Positions 5,391 through 11,556 of a stretch of DNA of 12,573 bases are shown here, in pieces. Every line of letters begins with the position of its first letter. Positions within the stretch are counted from its first letter, which is position 1. Under the pieces are notes generated by a model. The model saw only the letters and a program-made list of their open reading frames with translations, made no database searches and was not told the DNA's origin. Source of the DNA: DAOTUL01 sp034437435 (GTDB lineage: Bacteria; Chloroflexota; Anaerolineae; Aggregatilineales; Phototrophicaceae); assembly GCA_964417785.1 (NCBI GenBank), contig CAYQJO010000119.1, positions 1 through 12,573 on the forward strand, given 5' to 3'. A program made the translations under genes and the position numbers.

Positions 5391-6929
5391 ATGCTTGCAG
5401 TGGTGCGTGCCTGTGCCGTCATCGGACTTGACGGATGTATTGTCGAGGTGCAAACGGATTTCAACCCGCGTGCGGTGTTGCCCAGTTTTGCTATCGTCGG
5501 TCTGCCCGACAGTGCGGTCCGTGAAAGCCGAGAGCGAGTCCGGTCGGCGATCAAGAACAGCGGTCTCCAATTCCCCAACAAAGGGTATGTCGTCAATCTG
5601 TTCCCCGCTGATTTGCCCAAGCGCAGTACGGCTTATGATCTGGGGATTGCCGTCGGTGTGCTGGCTGCCACCGATCAAGTGCCGCTCAACGGGATTGAGG
5701 AGGCCTTGTTCATCGGTGAGTTGTCTCTCGATGGCACCGTGCGCCATGTCAAAGGGGTGATGCCGATGGTGCATACGGCCATGATTGAAGGGTATACAGC
5801 GGTGTATGTCCCGGCTGTTGATGCTGCCGAGGCTGCTCTGGTCGCGGGTATTGAGGTCTATCCGCTCGAGTCGGTCGGGCAACTCGTAGAGCATCTCTAC
5901 GGCTTGAATCCGATCCCGCCTTACCAGATTGATATGACGCTGGCGGTAGATGAGAGTCTGGCCGACGGAATCACTGACTTCGCCGACATCAAGGGCCAGG
6001 AACACGTCAAGCGGGCGCTGGAAATCGCCGCTTCCGGGAATCACAACATCCTGTTGACGGGGCCGCCGGGAGCGGGGAAATCGCTGCTTTCACGGGCGCT
6101 GCCAGGCATTTTGCCGCGCCTGACGCCGGAGGAGGCGCTGGAGGTCACACGCATTTACTCGGTCGCCGACATGCTCACCAGCGATAAACCCTTGCTGACA
6201 ACGCGGCCTTTCCGTGCGCCCCACCACACCATCAGTCAGGCGGGACTCGTTGGCGGCGGCAGCGTCCCCAAACCCGGCGAAATCAGTCTGGCACATCGTG
6301 GAGTCCTCTTTCTCGACGAGATCGTTGAGCATTCTGTCAAGACACTGGAAGTTCTGCGCCAGCCGATTGAGGACAAAATCGTCACGATCAGCCGCGCCAA
6401 CGGCACTGTGACCTTCCCAGCCAATTTCCTGCTGGTCGCCGCCCGGAATCCCTGTCCATGCGGCTATTATGGCGATCCAGTGAAGCCATGTTCCTGCACA
6501 CCGACCATGATTACGCGCTATCAGGCCAAGCTCTCTGGCCCGCTGCTGGATCGCATCGACATCCATGTGGATGTCCCCCGCGTGGACTATGACAAACTCA
6601 TGGATGTGTCACGCGGGGAACCGTCGGCGGCTATCCGCGAGCGCGTGGAATTGGCCCGCCAGCGGCAGGCGGAGCGCTTCAGCCATCATCCCAGTCTGTT
6701 CGCCAACGCCGATATGGGGACGGGCGAAATCCAGCAGATGTGCCAGCTTAACCCGGACGCGCAGCAGGTGCTTGAGATGTCGGTGCGGCGGATGCAGTTG
6801 AGCGCCCGCTCGTATCATCGGGTGTTGAAGCTAAGCCGCACCATCGCTGACCTGGCCGGATGCGATCTGATTGAAGTCAACCATGTCGCCGAGGCCATCC
6901 AGTACCGGCCCAAGCCCGCGATGGGCTAG
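5391..6929 (+). CDS. comM: ComM/YifB family Mg-chelatase-like AAA+ ATPase
   Basis: This 512-aa protein belongs to the family whose studied member ComM is a hexameric helicase that promotes branch migration during natural transformation; in bacteria that are not known to be competent it is called YifB. The N-terminal ChlI-like domain includes FAIVGLPDSAVRESRERV (near residue 34) and the NLFPADLPK motif (69-77). The AAA+ module has Walker A GPPGAGKS (224-231), RPFRAPHH (272-279), Walker B VLFLDEI (305-311) and LDRID (386-390). Four cysteines in CPCG and CSC (355, 357, 367, 369) form the usual zinc-type insertion. A C-terminal Mg-chelatase domain follows (about 405-500). Length is standard and all motifs are intact. 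Its stop overlaps the stop of the convergent kinase gene by 4 bp. Confidence 0.95.
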   Translation: MLAVVRACAVIGLDGCIVEVQTDFNPRAVLPSFAIVGLPDSAVRESRERVRSAIKNSGLQFPNKGYVVNLFPADLPKRSTAYDLGIAVGVLAATDQVPLNGIEEALFIGELSLDGTVRHVKGVMPMVHTAMIEGYTAVYVPAVDAAEAALVAGIEVYPLESVGQLVEHLYGLNPIPPYQIDMTLAVDESLADGITDFADIKGQEHVKRALEIAASGNHNILLTGPPGAGKSLLSRALPGILPRLTPEEALEVTRIYSVADMLTSDKPLLTTRPFRAPHHTISQAGLVGGGSVPKPGEISLAHRGVLFLDEIVEHSVKTLEVLRQPIEDKIVTISRANGTVTFPANFLLVAARNPCPCGYYGDPVKPCSCTPTMITRYQAKLSGPLLDRIDIHVDVPRVDYDKLMDVSRGEPSAAIRERVELARQRQAERFSHHPSLFANADMGTGEIQQMCQLNPDAQQVLEMSVRRMQLSARSYHRVLKLSRTIADLAGCDLIEVNHVAEAIQYRPKPAMG

Positions 6930-7759
6930 CATCCAAACCGGCGCACAATCGAATCGACCGAGTGGACATAACCGCCGCCGAAGATGCGTACATGCACCAG
7001 CAGCGGATACAGGTTGTACAGATCGCGCCGCGCCTCGAAGAATCCTGGTGAGAGCGCCGGGTAAACGTCGAAGAACGGTTGACCAAATGTCCCAAACAGA
7101 GTGGTGTAGGCCAGTTCCATCTCCGGGTGGGCGTAATAGATGGCCGGGTCCACAAAGCCGGTGATTCGTCCGTTACGTGTCAGCACGTTGGTGGTCCAGA
7201 TGTCGCCGTGAATCAGCGCCGGTGCTGCCGGTTCTTCCAGCCAATCCGCCAGCCTGCTCGCCAGTTTTTCGATGCGCGAAAGCAGTTTCGTCGGTAGGGG
7301 ACCGTTCCGGTGGGCTTCGTTCGCCATATACAGCAGACGCTGCTCCCGGAAAAAGTCGATCCATGTGTTCGTCCAGGGGTTGGGCTGGTACAGCGGACCG
7401 ATGAGTGTATCCTGTTCCAGGCCAAACTGGTCGGTGGTGACGCTGTGCAGGGCGGCCAGCAGTTGGGCGGCGTGCGCCTGTGACCGGGAATCAATATTGC
7501 TGCTGCCTTCGATAAAGGTCATCACCAGCAGTTGCGGGTCGCTGTGGAGTACCTCCGGCACAGGTAAATCGCTGTGATCGCCGAGGTAGCGCAGCATATA
7601 GCCTTCAATGTCGAGCTGATCGTCAGCGACTTTGGCGACCAACCGGGTGCCGTCGGGAAGGTCTACGCGGTAGACCTCCCCGATCATGCCGCCGTGCAGT
7701 GGGCGGATGCTGGCCGGTCGCTGACCGACGAGGGTCTCGATCCGGTCGTGCAAATCCAT
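6926..7759 (-). CDS. Fructosamine kinase family protein
   Basis: This 277-aa protein has the aminoglycoside-phosphotransferase-like fold of fructosamine 3-kinase, which phosphorylates sugar adducts on amines and starts their removal. Visible motifs are the nucleotide loop LHGGMIGEVY (21-30), Lys43, Glu52, the catalytic HGDIWTTN (184-191) and the metal motif FVDPAIYY (202-209) followed by HPEMELAY and LFGTFG, the characteristic signature of the fructosamine kinase branch. The frame is open 41 codons further upstream, but the ATG at 7759 is preferred: it overlaps the upstream kinase stop as TGATG, has GGGAG 8-10 nt before it, and gives the family length. Translational coupling suggests linked roles. 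A bacterial member may act on ribulosamines, free amine-sugars or another small substrate. Confidence 0.9.
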   Translation of the reverse strand: MDLHDRIETLVGQRPASIRPLHGGMIGEVYRVDLPDGTRLVAKVADDQLDIEGYMLRYLGDHSDLPVPEVLHSDPQLLVMTFIEGSSNIDSRSQAHAAQLLAALHSVTTDQFGLEQDTLIGPLYQPNPWTNTWIDFFREQRLLYMANEAHRNGPLPTKLLSRIEKLASRLADWLEEPAAPALIHGDIWTTNVLTRNGRITGFVDPAIYYAHPEMELAYTTLFGTFGQPFFDVYPALSPGFFEARRDLYNLYPLLVHVRIFGGGYVHSVDSIVRRFGC

Positions 7760-8796
7760 CAGATGCTCTCCCAGGTACGCAGACCGTGACGGCTCAAGTA
7801 AATCGGAATCTGGCGGAAATGCGGGTTTTCCGTTTCGATGGCGCGGATCATGGCGCGGCGTTCGTGCGAGACGTTGCTGCACAGCAGAGTCATGGAACCG
7901 CCATCGCCGCCAGCACCGTTGACCTTCCAGCCGAGGGCATTGTGTTCTCTGGCGATTTCGATGATACGTTGGGCGTCCGGGCTGATCAGTGCCGGGTTGA
8001 GGTTGGCCTGGGCGTGGGTGTTGTCGATCATAGCCTGACCCAGTGCGGCGAAATCACCGGCATAGAGTGCGTCACGCGAGCGACTGGCCGTCTGGCGGAG
8101 CAGGTCAATTTTCTGGTTTTCCGGTCCGGCGTCTTCCAGTTCGGCGATCACTTTCTCGTGGACGGCTGACGACTCGTGCGATTTACCCAGGAAGATCAAC
8201 ATCAGTCGTCGTTCCAGTTCCCACCAGATTGAGTTAGGGACCTGGATTTGTGAGACCGAGCTATAGGGATAATCGAACATATCGATATAGTTGATGCCGC
8301 CGTAAGCCGAGCATAACTGGTCCTGGATGCCACATTGCAATCCGAGCATTTCCGTTTCGATCTTCTGCGCGGTGTAGGCGACCTCATGCGGCGTCATCTG
8401 GCCGGGTGTGAGGCAGTCCAGAGCGCCGATCATCGCCACCGTGACCGCTGCCGATGTGCCGGTGGAGGCACCGCTGGGGGCTTCCGAGAAGATTGTCACC
8501 TGGAAGGCGATGTCGTCCGGCACGCCCATGTATTCAATAGCGGCTTCCAGCAGGGGATGGCGATTCCAGGTCGCGTTGTGGAGGTTGACCGCGTAGCGTT
8601 CACCAAAATTCTCCGCGAAGATGATGACCCGATCGGACTGACCGTTAACAGGGTAAATTTCAAGCTGTACTTCGGCATAAGGATACACACCAATATTGAA
8701 TATTTTGCCATATTTGGCGAACCATGTGTCGGTCCATCCGCCGTTATCGCAGATGCGGATGGGAGCGACACTGTTGATAATGCGCAGGGGTTTCAT
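7759..8796 (-). CDS. GHMP family sugar kinase (COG2605-like)
   Basis: This 345-aa protein belongs to the GHMP (galactokinase, homoserine, mevalonate, phosphomevalonate) kinases, in the branch that includes heptose 7-phosphate kinase HddA and the fucokinase domain of FKP. Motif 1 is APIRICDNGGWTDTW (11-25); the GGWTD form is typical of fucokinase and heptose kinase relatives. The phosphate-binding motif 2 is PSGASTGTSAA (107-117). The likely catalytic aspartate is Asp159 in GIQDQ. Motif 3 is VNGAGGDGG (292-300). I chose ATG 8796 rather than the TTG three bases earlier, because AGGA lies about 7 nt before the ATG. It is the first gene of a coupled pair with the fructosamine kinase homologue. 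The sugar substrate is unknown. Confidence 0.9.
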   Translation of the reverse strand: MKPLRIINSVAPIRICDNGGWTDTWFAKYGKIFNIGVYPYAEVQLEIYPVNGQSDRVIIFAENFGERYAVNLHNATWNRHPLLEAAIEYMGVPDDIAFQVTIFSEAPSGASTGTSAAVTVAMIGALDCLTPGQMTPHEVAYTAQKIETEMLGLQCGIQDQLCSAYGGINYIDMFDYPYSSVSQIQVPNSIWWELERRLMLIFLGKSHESSAVHEKVIAELEDAGPENQKIDLLRQTASRSRDALYAGDFAALGQAMIDNTHAQANLNPALISPDAQRIIEIAREHNALGWKVNGAGGDGGSMTLLCSNVSHERRAMIRAIETENPHFRQIPIYLSRHGLRTWESI

Positions 8797-8831
8797 CAAT
8801 TATTCCTCGTGTGGTATTCGTTACGGCGCTG

Positions 8832-8860
8832 ATTATGGAGTGTTCGCGGCGATCTGGCAA
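8832..8860 (-). promoter_or_regulatory. Sigma-70-type promoter for the kinase pair
   Basis: Reading the minus strand, TTGCCA (8860-8855, 5 of 6 to the -35 consensus) and CATAAT (8837-8832, 5 of 6 to the -10 consensus) are separated by exactly 17 bp. Transcription would start near 8825, giving a leader of about 30 nt before the ATG at 8796. Confidence 0.7.
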
Positions 8861-8866
8861 GCGCTC

Positions 8867-8896
8867 TTGACACTGTACCCGCCACCCCTCTATAAT
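8867..8896 (+). promoter_or_regulatory. Consensus sigma-70 promoter for rpmF
   Basis: TTGACA (8867-8872) and TATAAT (8891-8896) both match the consensus perfectly, with an 18-bp spacer. A start near 8903 would leave a leader of about 35 nt with AAGGAG (8925-8930) before the ATG at 8938. This is the strongest promoter in the window, as expected for a ribosomal protein gene. Confidence 0.88.
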
Positions 8897-8937
8897 GCTC
8901 ATTCGATCACTACTGGATTAATTGAAGGAGCAGCCTG

Positions 8938-9123
8938 ATGGGTCCTTTACCAAAGCGTAAAATTTCCAAGAGCCGTCGCAATCGCCGCCGCGCTCATGAC
9001 AGCCTGTCGCTGCCGCACCTGGTTCTGGACCCGGACACCGGCGAATATCGTCTGGCTCACCGCGTTTGTAAAAAGACCGGGATGTACAAAGGCAAGCAGG
9101 TTATCGAACCCAAAGATTATTAG
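8938..9123 (+). CDS. rpmF: Large ribosomal subunit protein bL32
   Basis: This 61-aa basic protein is bL32. It shows PKRKISKSRRNRRRAH (5-20) and the C-terminal HRVCKKTGMYKGKQVI. The two cysteine pairs that hold zinc in many bL32 proteins are not kept: the first pair region reads LDPDTGEY and the second VCKKTG, leaving one cysteine (Cys44). It is therefore of the zinc-independent type or nearly so. AAGGAG lies 7 nt before the ATG, and a consensus promoter is upstream. It precedes fabD, echoing the common rpmF-fatty-acid-synthesis gene order. Confidence 0.96.
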   Translation: MGPLPKRKISKSRRNRRRAHDSLSLPHLVLDPDTGEYRLAHRVCKKTGMYKGKQVIEPKDY

Positions 9124-9143
9124 TTTTGGGTCGAAACAGCGAT

Positions 9144-9179
9144 AAAAAAGCCGTGCCGCTGGCGCGGTTTTTGTTTTTC
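9144..9179 (+). terminator. Intrinsic terminator or attenuator between rpmF and fabD
   Basis: The stem CCGTGCC (9151-9157) and GGCGCGG (9161-9167) pairs over 7 bp with one G-U pair and a 3-nt loop. It is flanked by an A-run on the left and a T-rich run (TTTTTGTTTTT) on the right, which can lengthen the stem and serve as the U-tract. Only 11 bp separate it from the fabD start and I see no separate fabD promoter, so partial read-through is likely. Confidence 0.75.
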
Positions 9180-9190
9180 TGGGAGGTTTT

Positions 9191-10105
9191 ATGGCAACAG
9201 CATTTCTCTTCCCCGGTCAGGGATCGCAGCGGGTTGGTATGGGCAAAGATGTGGCTGGGGCGTATCCGGCAGCCCGCGAGGTCTTCGCGCAGGCGGATAA
9301 CATACTTGGCTTCGCTCTTTCACGCCTGTGTTTTGACGGTCCCGAAACTGAACTCAACGATACGATCAACACCCAGCCCGCGCTGTATGTGTGCAGTGTG
9401 GCCTTGCTGCGCGTTCTCAGTGCGGAAGCACCGGCATTTGTCTCCGGTCACAGCCTGGGCGAATTCTCCGCACTGACCGCCGCCAACGCGCTTTCCTTCG
9501 AGGCCGGTTTGCGACTGGTCCGTGAGCGCGGGCGGCTGATGAAAGAGGCTGGGGATAAACAACCCGGCGGTATGGCCGCTTTGTTGGGACTGGACCGGCC
9601 CGATGTTGAATCCTTGTGCCAGCAGGTGAGCGCGGACAGCGGTAAGCCGGTGGTGATCGCCAACGACAATTGTCCCGGCCAGGTGGTGGTTTCTGGCGAT
9701 GTGGACGCTGTTGAACAGCTTATGGCGCTGGCAACCGAACGGGGCGCACGCAAGGCTGTCCGGCTGGCGGTGAGCATCGCCGCGCATTCACCGTTGATGG
9801 CGTCGGCGGCACTGGATTTCCAGCAGCGTCTGGATGAGACAGCCTTTAGCCAGCCGGATATGCCCGTTTATGCTAACGCAACAGCGGCCCCGATGACCAC
9901 TGCCGATGAGATACGCCAGCAGCTTGCCCGCCAGCTAACCGCGCCAGTCCGCTGGACTGAGACGATCCAGGCGATGATCGCCGCTGGGGCGGATCGGTTT
10001 GTCGAAATTGGTGCAGGAGATGTGCTGACAGGACTGGTCAAACGAATTGACCGTAAGGTCGTGCGGGTGACAATCAACAGTGTGGCGTCTCTGGAAGGAC
10101 ACTGA
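9191..10105 (+). CDS. fabD: Malonyl-CoA:acyl carrier protein transacylase
   Basis: This 304-aa enzyme transfers the malonyl group from malonyl-CoA to acyl carrier protein, supplying the extender unit for fatty-acid synthesis in the cytoplasm. Diagnostic motifs are FPGQGSQ (7-13, oxyanion region), the nucleophile GHSLGE (86-91, Ser88), the carboxylate-binding arginine in the RERGRLM segment (111-117), NCPGQVVVSG (160-169) and the catalytic histidine in AAHSPLM (His199). EIGAGDVLTGLVKRI closes the fold. Length is normal for FabD. GGGAGG (9181-9186) precedes the ATG. It lies in the rpmF transcript behind a hairpin. plsX, fabH, fabG and acpP, often adjacent in other bacteria, are absent here. Confidence 0.96.
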   Translation: MATAFLFPGQGSQRVGMGKDVAGAYPAAREVFAQADNILGFALSRLCFDGPETELNDTINTQPALYVCSVALLRVLSAEAPAFVSGHSLGEFSALTAANALSFEAGLRLVRERGRLMKEAGDKQPGGMAALLGLDRPDVESLCQQVSADSGKPVVIANDNCPGQVVVSGDVDAVEQLMALATERGARKAVRLAVSIAAHSPLMASAALDFQQRLDETAFSQPDMPVYANATAAPMTTADEIRQQLARQLTAPVRWTETIQAMIAAGADRFVEIGAGDVLTGLVKRIDRKVVRVTINSVASLEGH

Positions 10106-10130
10106 TGGGCGCGATTGGTCGCGCCCATCA
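10103..10130. terminator. Bidirectional hairpin between convergent genes
   Basis: TGATGGGCGCGA (10103-10114) and TCGCGCCCATCA (10119-10130) form a perfect 12-bp stem with a TTGG loop. The fabD stop codon is the first three bases of the stem. No T-run follows on either strand. A separate perfect palindrome GATAATTATC (10133-10142) lies between it and the end of the aminotransferase gene. The hairpin probably ends or protects the converging transcripts, although without a U-tract it is not a textbook intrinsic terminator. Confidence 0.6.
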
Positions 10131-10141
10131 ACGATAATTAT

Positions 10142-11458
10142 CTACAGCGAATTCAACCCTTCAAACATGCGCTTGATGGCTTTTTCGGTTTTCTCCGGTG
10201 GCAGTGCATAGGAGAAACGGACCCAATCTGCACCGGCCTGCGAGAAATACACGCCGGGTACAATTGTGATGCCGTAGTTCTCGCCCAGCCACGCACCCAG
10301 ACCGGCGGTGTCGGTGAACTGACTCTTCTCTACGTAGCTGCTGAGATCAATGAACGCATAGTAACCGTCACCCATGATAAAGGGCAGGCCGGAGGCCTCC
10401 AGTTCTTTGCGCAGCACCTGACGGCTCTGGCTGGTCGGCTGGATGATGCTTTTGGCCGCTTCGGCAAAGCCCATTTTGTAGGCAGCAATGGCGACCGCTT
10501 GCGCGTAGAAGCTCGGAATAACGCCATGTGAAGCGCGGCTGTTGATGTACTTCACAATAGCTTTGCTGGCGACGAGGTGCGCGCTGCGAATATTGGATGC
10601 ACCCAGACTCTTCGTGATGCCGTCCAGGAAGATCAGGCGCTCGCGTTCTTCTGGCGTAAAGGCCATCAACACCTCGTTGATGTCATTATGGCCGCCATCG
10701 GTAACGTAGTGGTAAATCCAGTCGAAGATGACGTAAGCGACGTCGTTTTCCAGCGCTGTCTTTGCCAGTGCGATCTGCTCCGAGATGGGAATGGTTCGCC
10801 CGGTGGGGTTATCCGGTGATGTGATCACGATACCGGCGATCTTGCGTCCTTCCTGTGCGGCGAACTCGGCGCAGGTCTTAATACCTTCCGGTGTATAGCG
10901 CCAGCCATCTTCCGGACGACCGGGCGCACGCAGCACGTTCAGCCCGACGTCATAGGGTCCCCAGTTATAACTGATCCAGGGGACGCGGCTGACCACCAAT
11001 GCATCACCGATTTGCCTGTGACCGAGTGCGATCATGGCCTTATAGGCTTTGACCAGCGCATCACGGCCACCCTGGGCGAAGATGATGTTGCCGGGGTCCC
11101 AGCCTGTAGCCGAGTCAAGCTGCCAGTAGTTCTCAGCCGTCACCTGGCGGAAAAGGTCGGTCCCGTAAGGCTTATCGTAGCCTGTGCCGTGATCGACCTG
11201 AAGCTTATGGGCCTGGTCGAGCAGTTCTACCGGCACACCGGGGAGACTGGAACCGCCGTCGCCTTGAGAGGCGTCGTAAGTCGGTGCGTCTGCGCCAGCC
11301 TTTTCCGAATACTTCGCCAGCGCGGCCTTGATCTCGAACATACGCGACGCTGGGATGTCCATCATCGCCGCCGGATAGCCGTTGACATTTACACGGTTTT
11401 CCGCCGGAACAGCGAACTCTGGTGTATCCAGGTTTAAAACAGGTGTTTGCGGTGCCAA
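10142..11458 (-). CDS. Class I/II PLP-dependent aminotransferase
   Basis: This 438-aa cytoplasmic enzyme has the fold type I aminotransferase pattern. SPDNPTG (214-220) carries the cofactor-binding Asn217, FDWIYHY carries Asp246 and Tyr249 for the pyridine ring and O3', ITKSLGASNIR has the Schiff-base Lys283 and phosphate-binding Arg291, and WVRFSYALP holds Arg414, the expected substrate carboxylate ligand. It would exchange amino groups between an amino acid and a 2-oxo acid, but the amino acid cannot be told from this. The start is TTG at 11458: no ATG lies near, and GGAGG is 8 nt upstream. It is slightly longer than typical members because of an N-terminal extension. A TATAAT box and a large dyad lie upstream. 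Confidence 0.9.
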   Translation of the reverse strand: MAPQTPVLNLDTPEFAVPAENRVNVNGYPAAMMDIPASRMFEIKAALAKYSEKAGADAPTYDASQGDGGSSLPGVPVELLDQAHKLQVDHGTGYDKPYGTDLFRQVTAENYWQLDSATGWDPGNIIFAQGGRDALVKAYKAMIALGHRQIGDALVVSRVPWISYNWGPYDVGLNVLRAPGRPEDGWRYTPEGIKTCAEFAAQEGRKIAGIVITSPDNPTGRTIPISEQIALAKTALENDVAYVIFDWIYHYVTDGGHNDINEVLMAFTPEERERLIFLDGITKSLGASNIRSAHLVASKAIVKYINSRASHGVIPSFYAQAVAIAAYKMGFAEAAKSIIQPTSQSRQVLRKELEASGLPFIMGDGYYAFIDLSSYVEKSQFTDTAGLGAWLGENYGITIVPGVYFSQAGADWVRFSYALPPEKTEKAIKRMFEGLNSL

Positions 11459-11497
11459 GTTTCTCTCCTCCGGTTACAATTTGATTCCTGTACCGCA

Positions 11498-11503
11498 ATT
11501 ATA
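11498..11503 (-). promoter_or_regulatory. -10 box of the aminotransferase promoter
   Basis: Reading the minus strand, TATAAT (11503-11498) is a perfect -10 hexamer about 40 bp before the TTG start. The position 17 bp upstream reads AGTGTT, which is a poor -35, and 16- and 18-bp spacings are no better. That pattern suits a promoter needing an activator. Confidence 0.55.
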
Positions 11504-11511
11504 TCGTTTTC

Positions 11512-11556
11512 TAACGGTGAAACACTGGTGCATATTGTACGAGTGTCATACCGTTA
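11512..11556. promoter_or_regulatory. 45-bp imperfect dyad at the -35 region
   Basis: The left arm TAACGGTGAAACACT (11512-11526) and the reverse complement of the right arm (11542-11556), TAACGGTATGACACT, agree at 12 of 15 positions: the outer 7 (TAACGGT) and inner 5 (ACACT) are identical. A 15-bp centre separates them. The left arm covers the expected -35 region of the aminotransferase promoter, and the right arm ends at the stop codon of the ATPase gene. No T-run follows on the minus strand, so an operator or activator site is more likely than an intrinsic terminator. Confidence 0.5.

Noticed and set aside
5346..6044. Minus-strand open frame of 232 codons opposite the start of comM
   Set aside because: Antisense to conserved ComM motifs and low-complexity in character; no ribosome binding site or family match supports it.
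7760..7882. A longer start for the fructosamine kinase homologue, 41 codons upstream
   Set aside because: The extension lies inside the upstream kinase gene, is rich in Arg and Pro with no family resemblance, and lacks the TGATG coupling and binding site seen at 7759.
7699..8169. Plus-strand open frame of 156 codons across the kinase pair
   Set aside because: It overlaps two well-supported kinase genes in antisense and shows no family features.
9320..9787. Minus-strand open frame of 155 codons inside fabD
   Set aside because: Antisense to the FabD active-site region; no promoter or binding site on that strand.
10115..10531. Plus-strand open frame of 138 codons opposite the aminotransferase end
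   Set aside because: It begins within the intergenic hairpin, has no ribosome binding site, and is antisense to the conserved aminotransferase C-terminus.
11012..11437. Plus-strand open frame of 141 codons opposite the aminotransferase N-terminus
   Set aside because: Antisense to a well-supported gene and without recognisable motifs.
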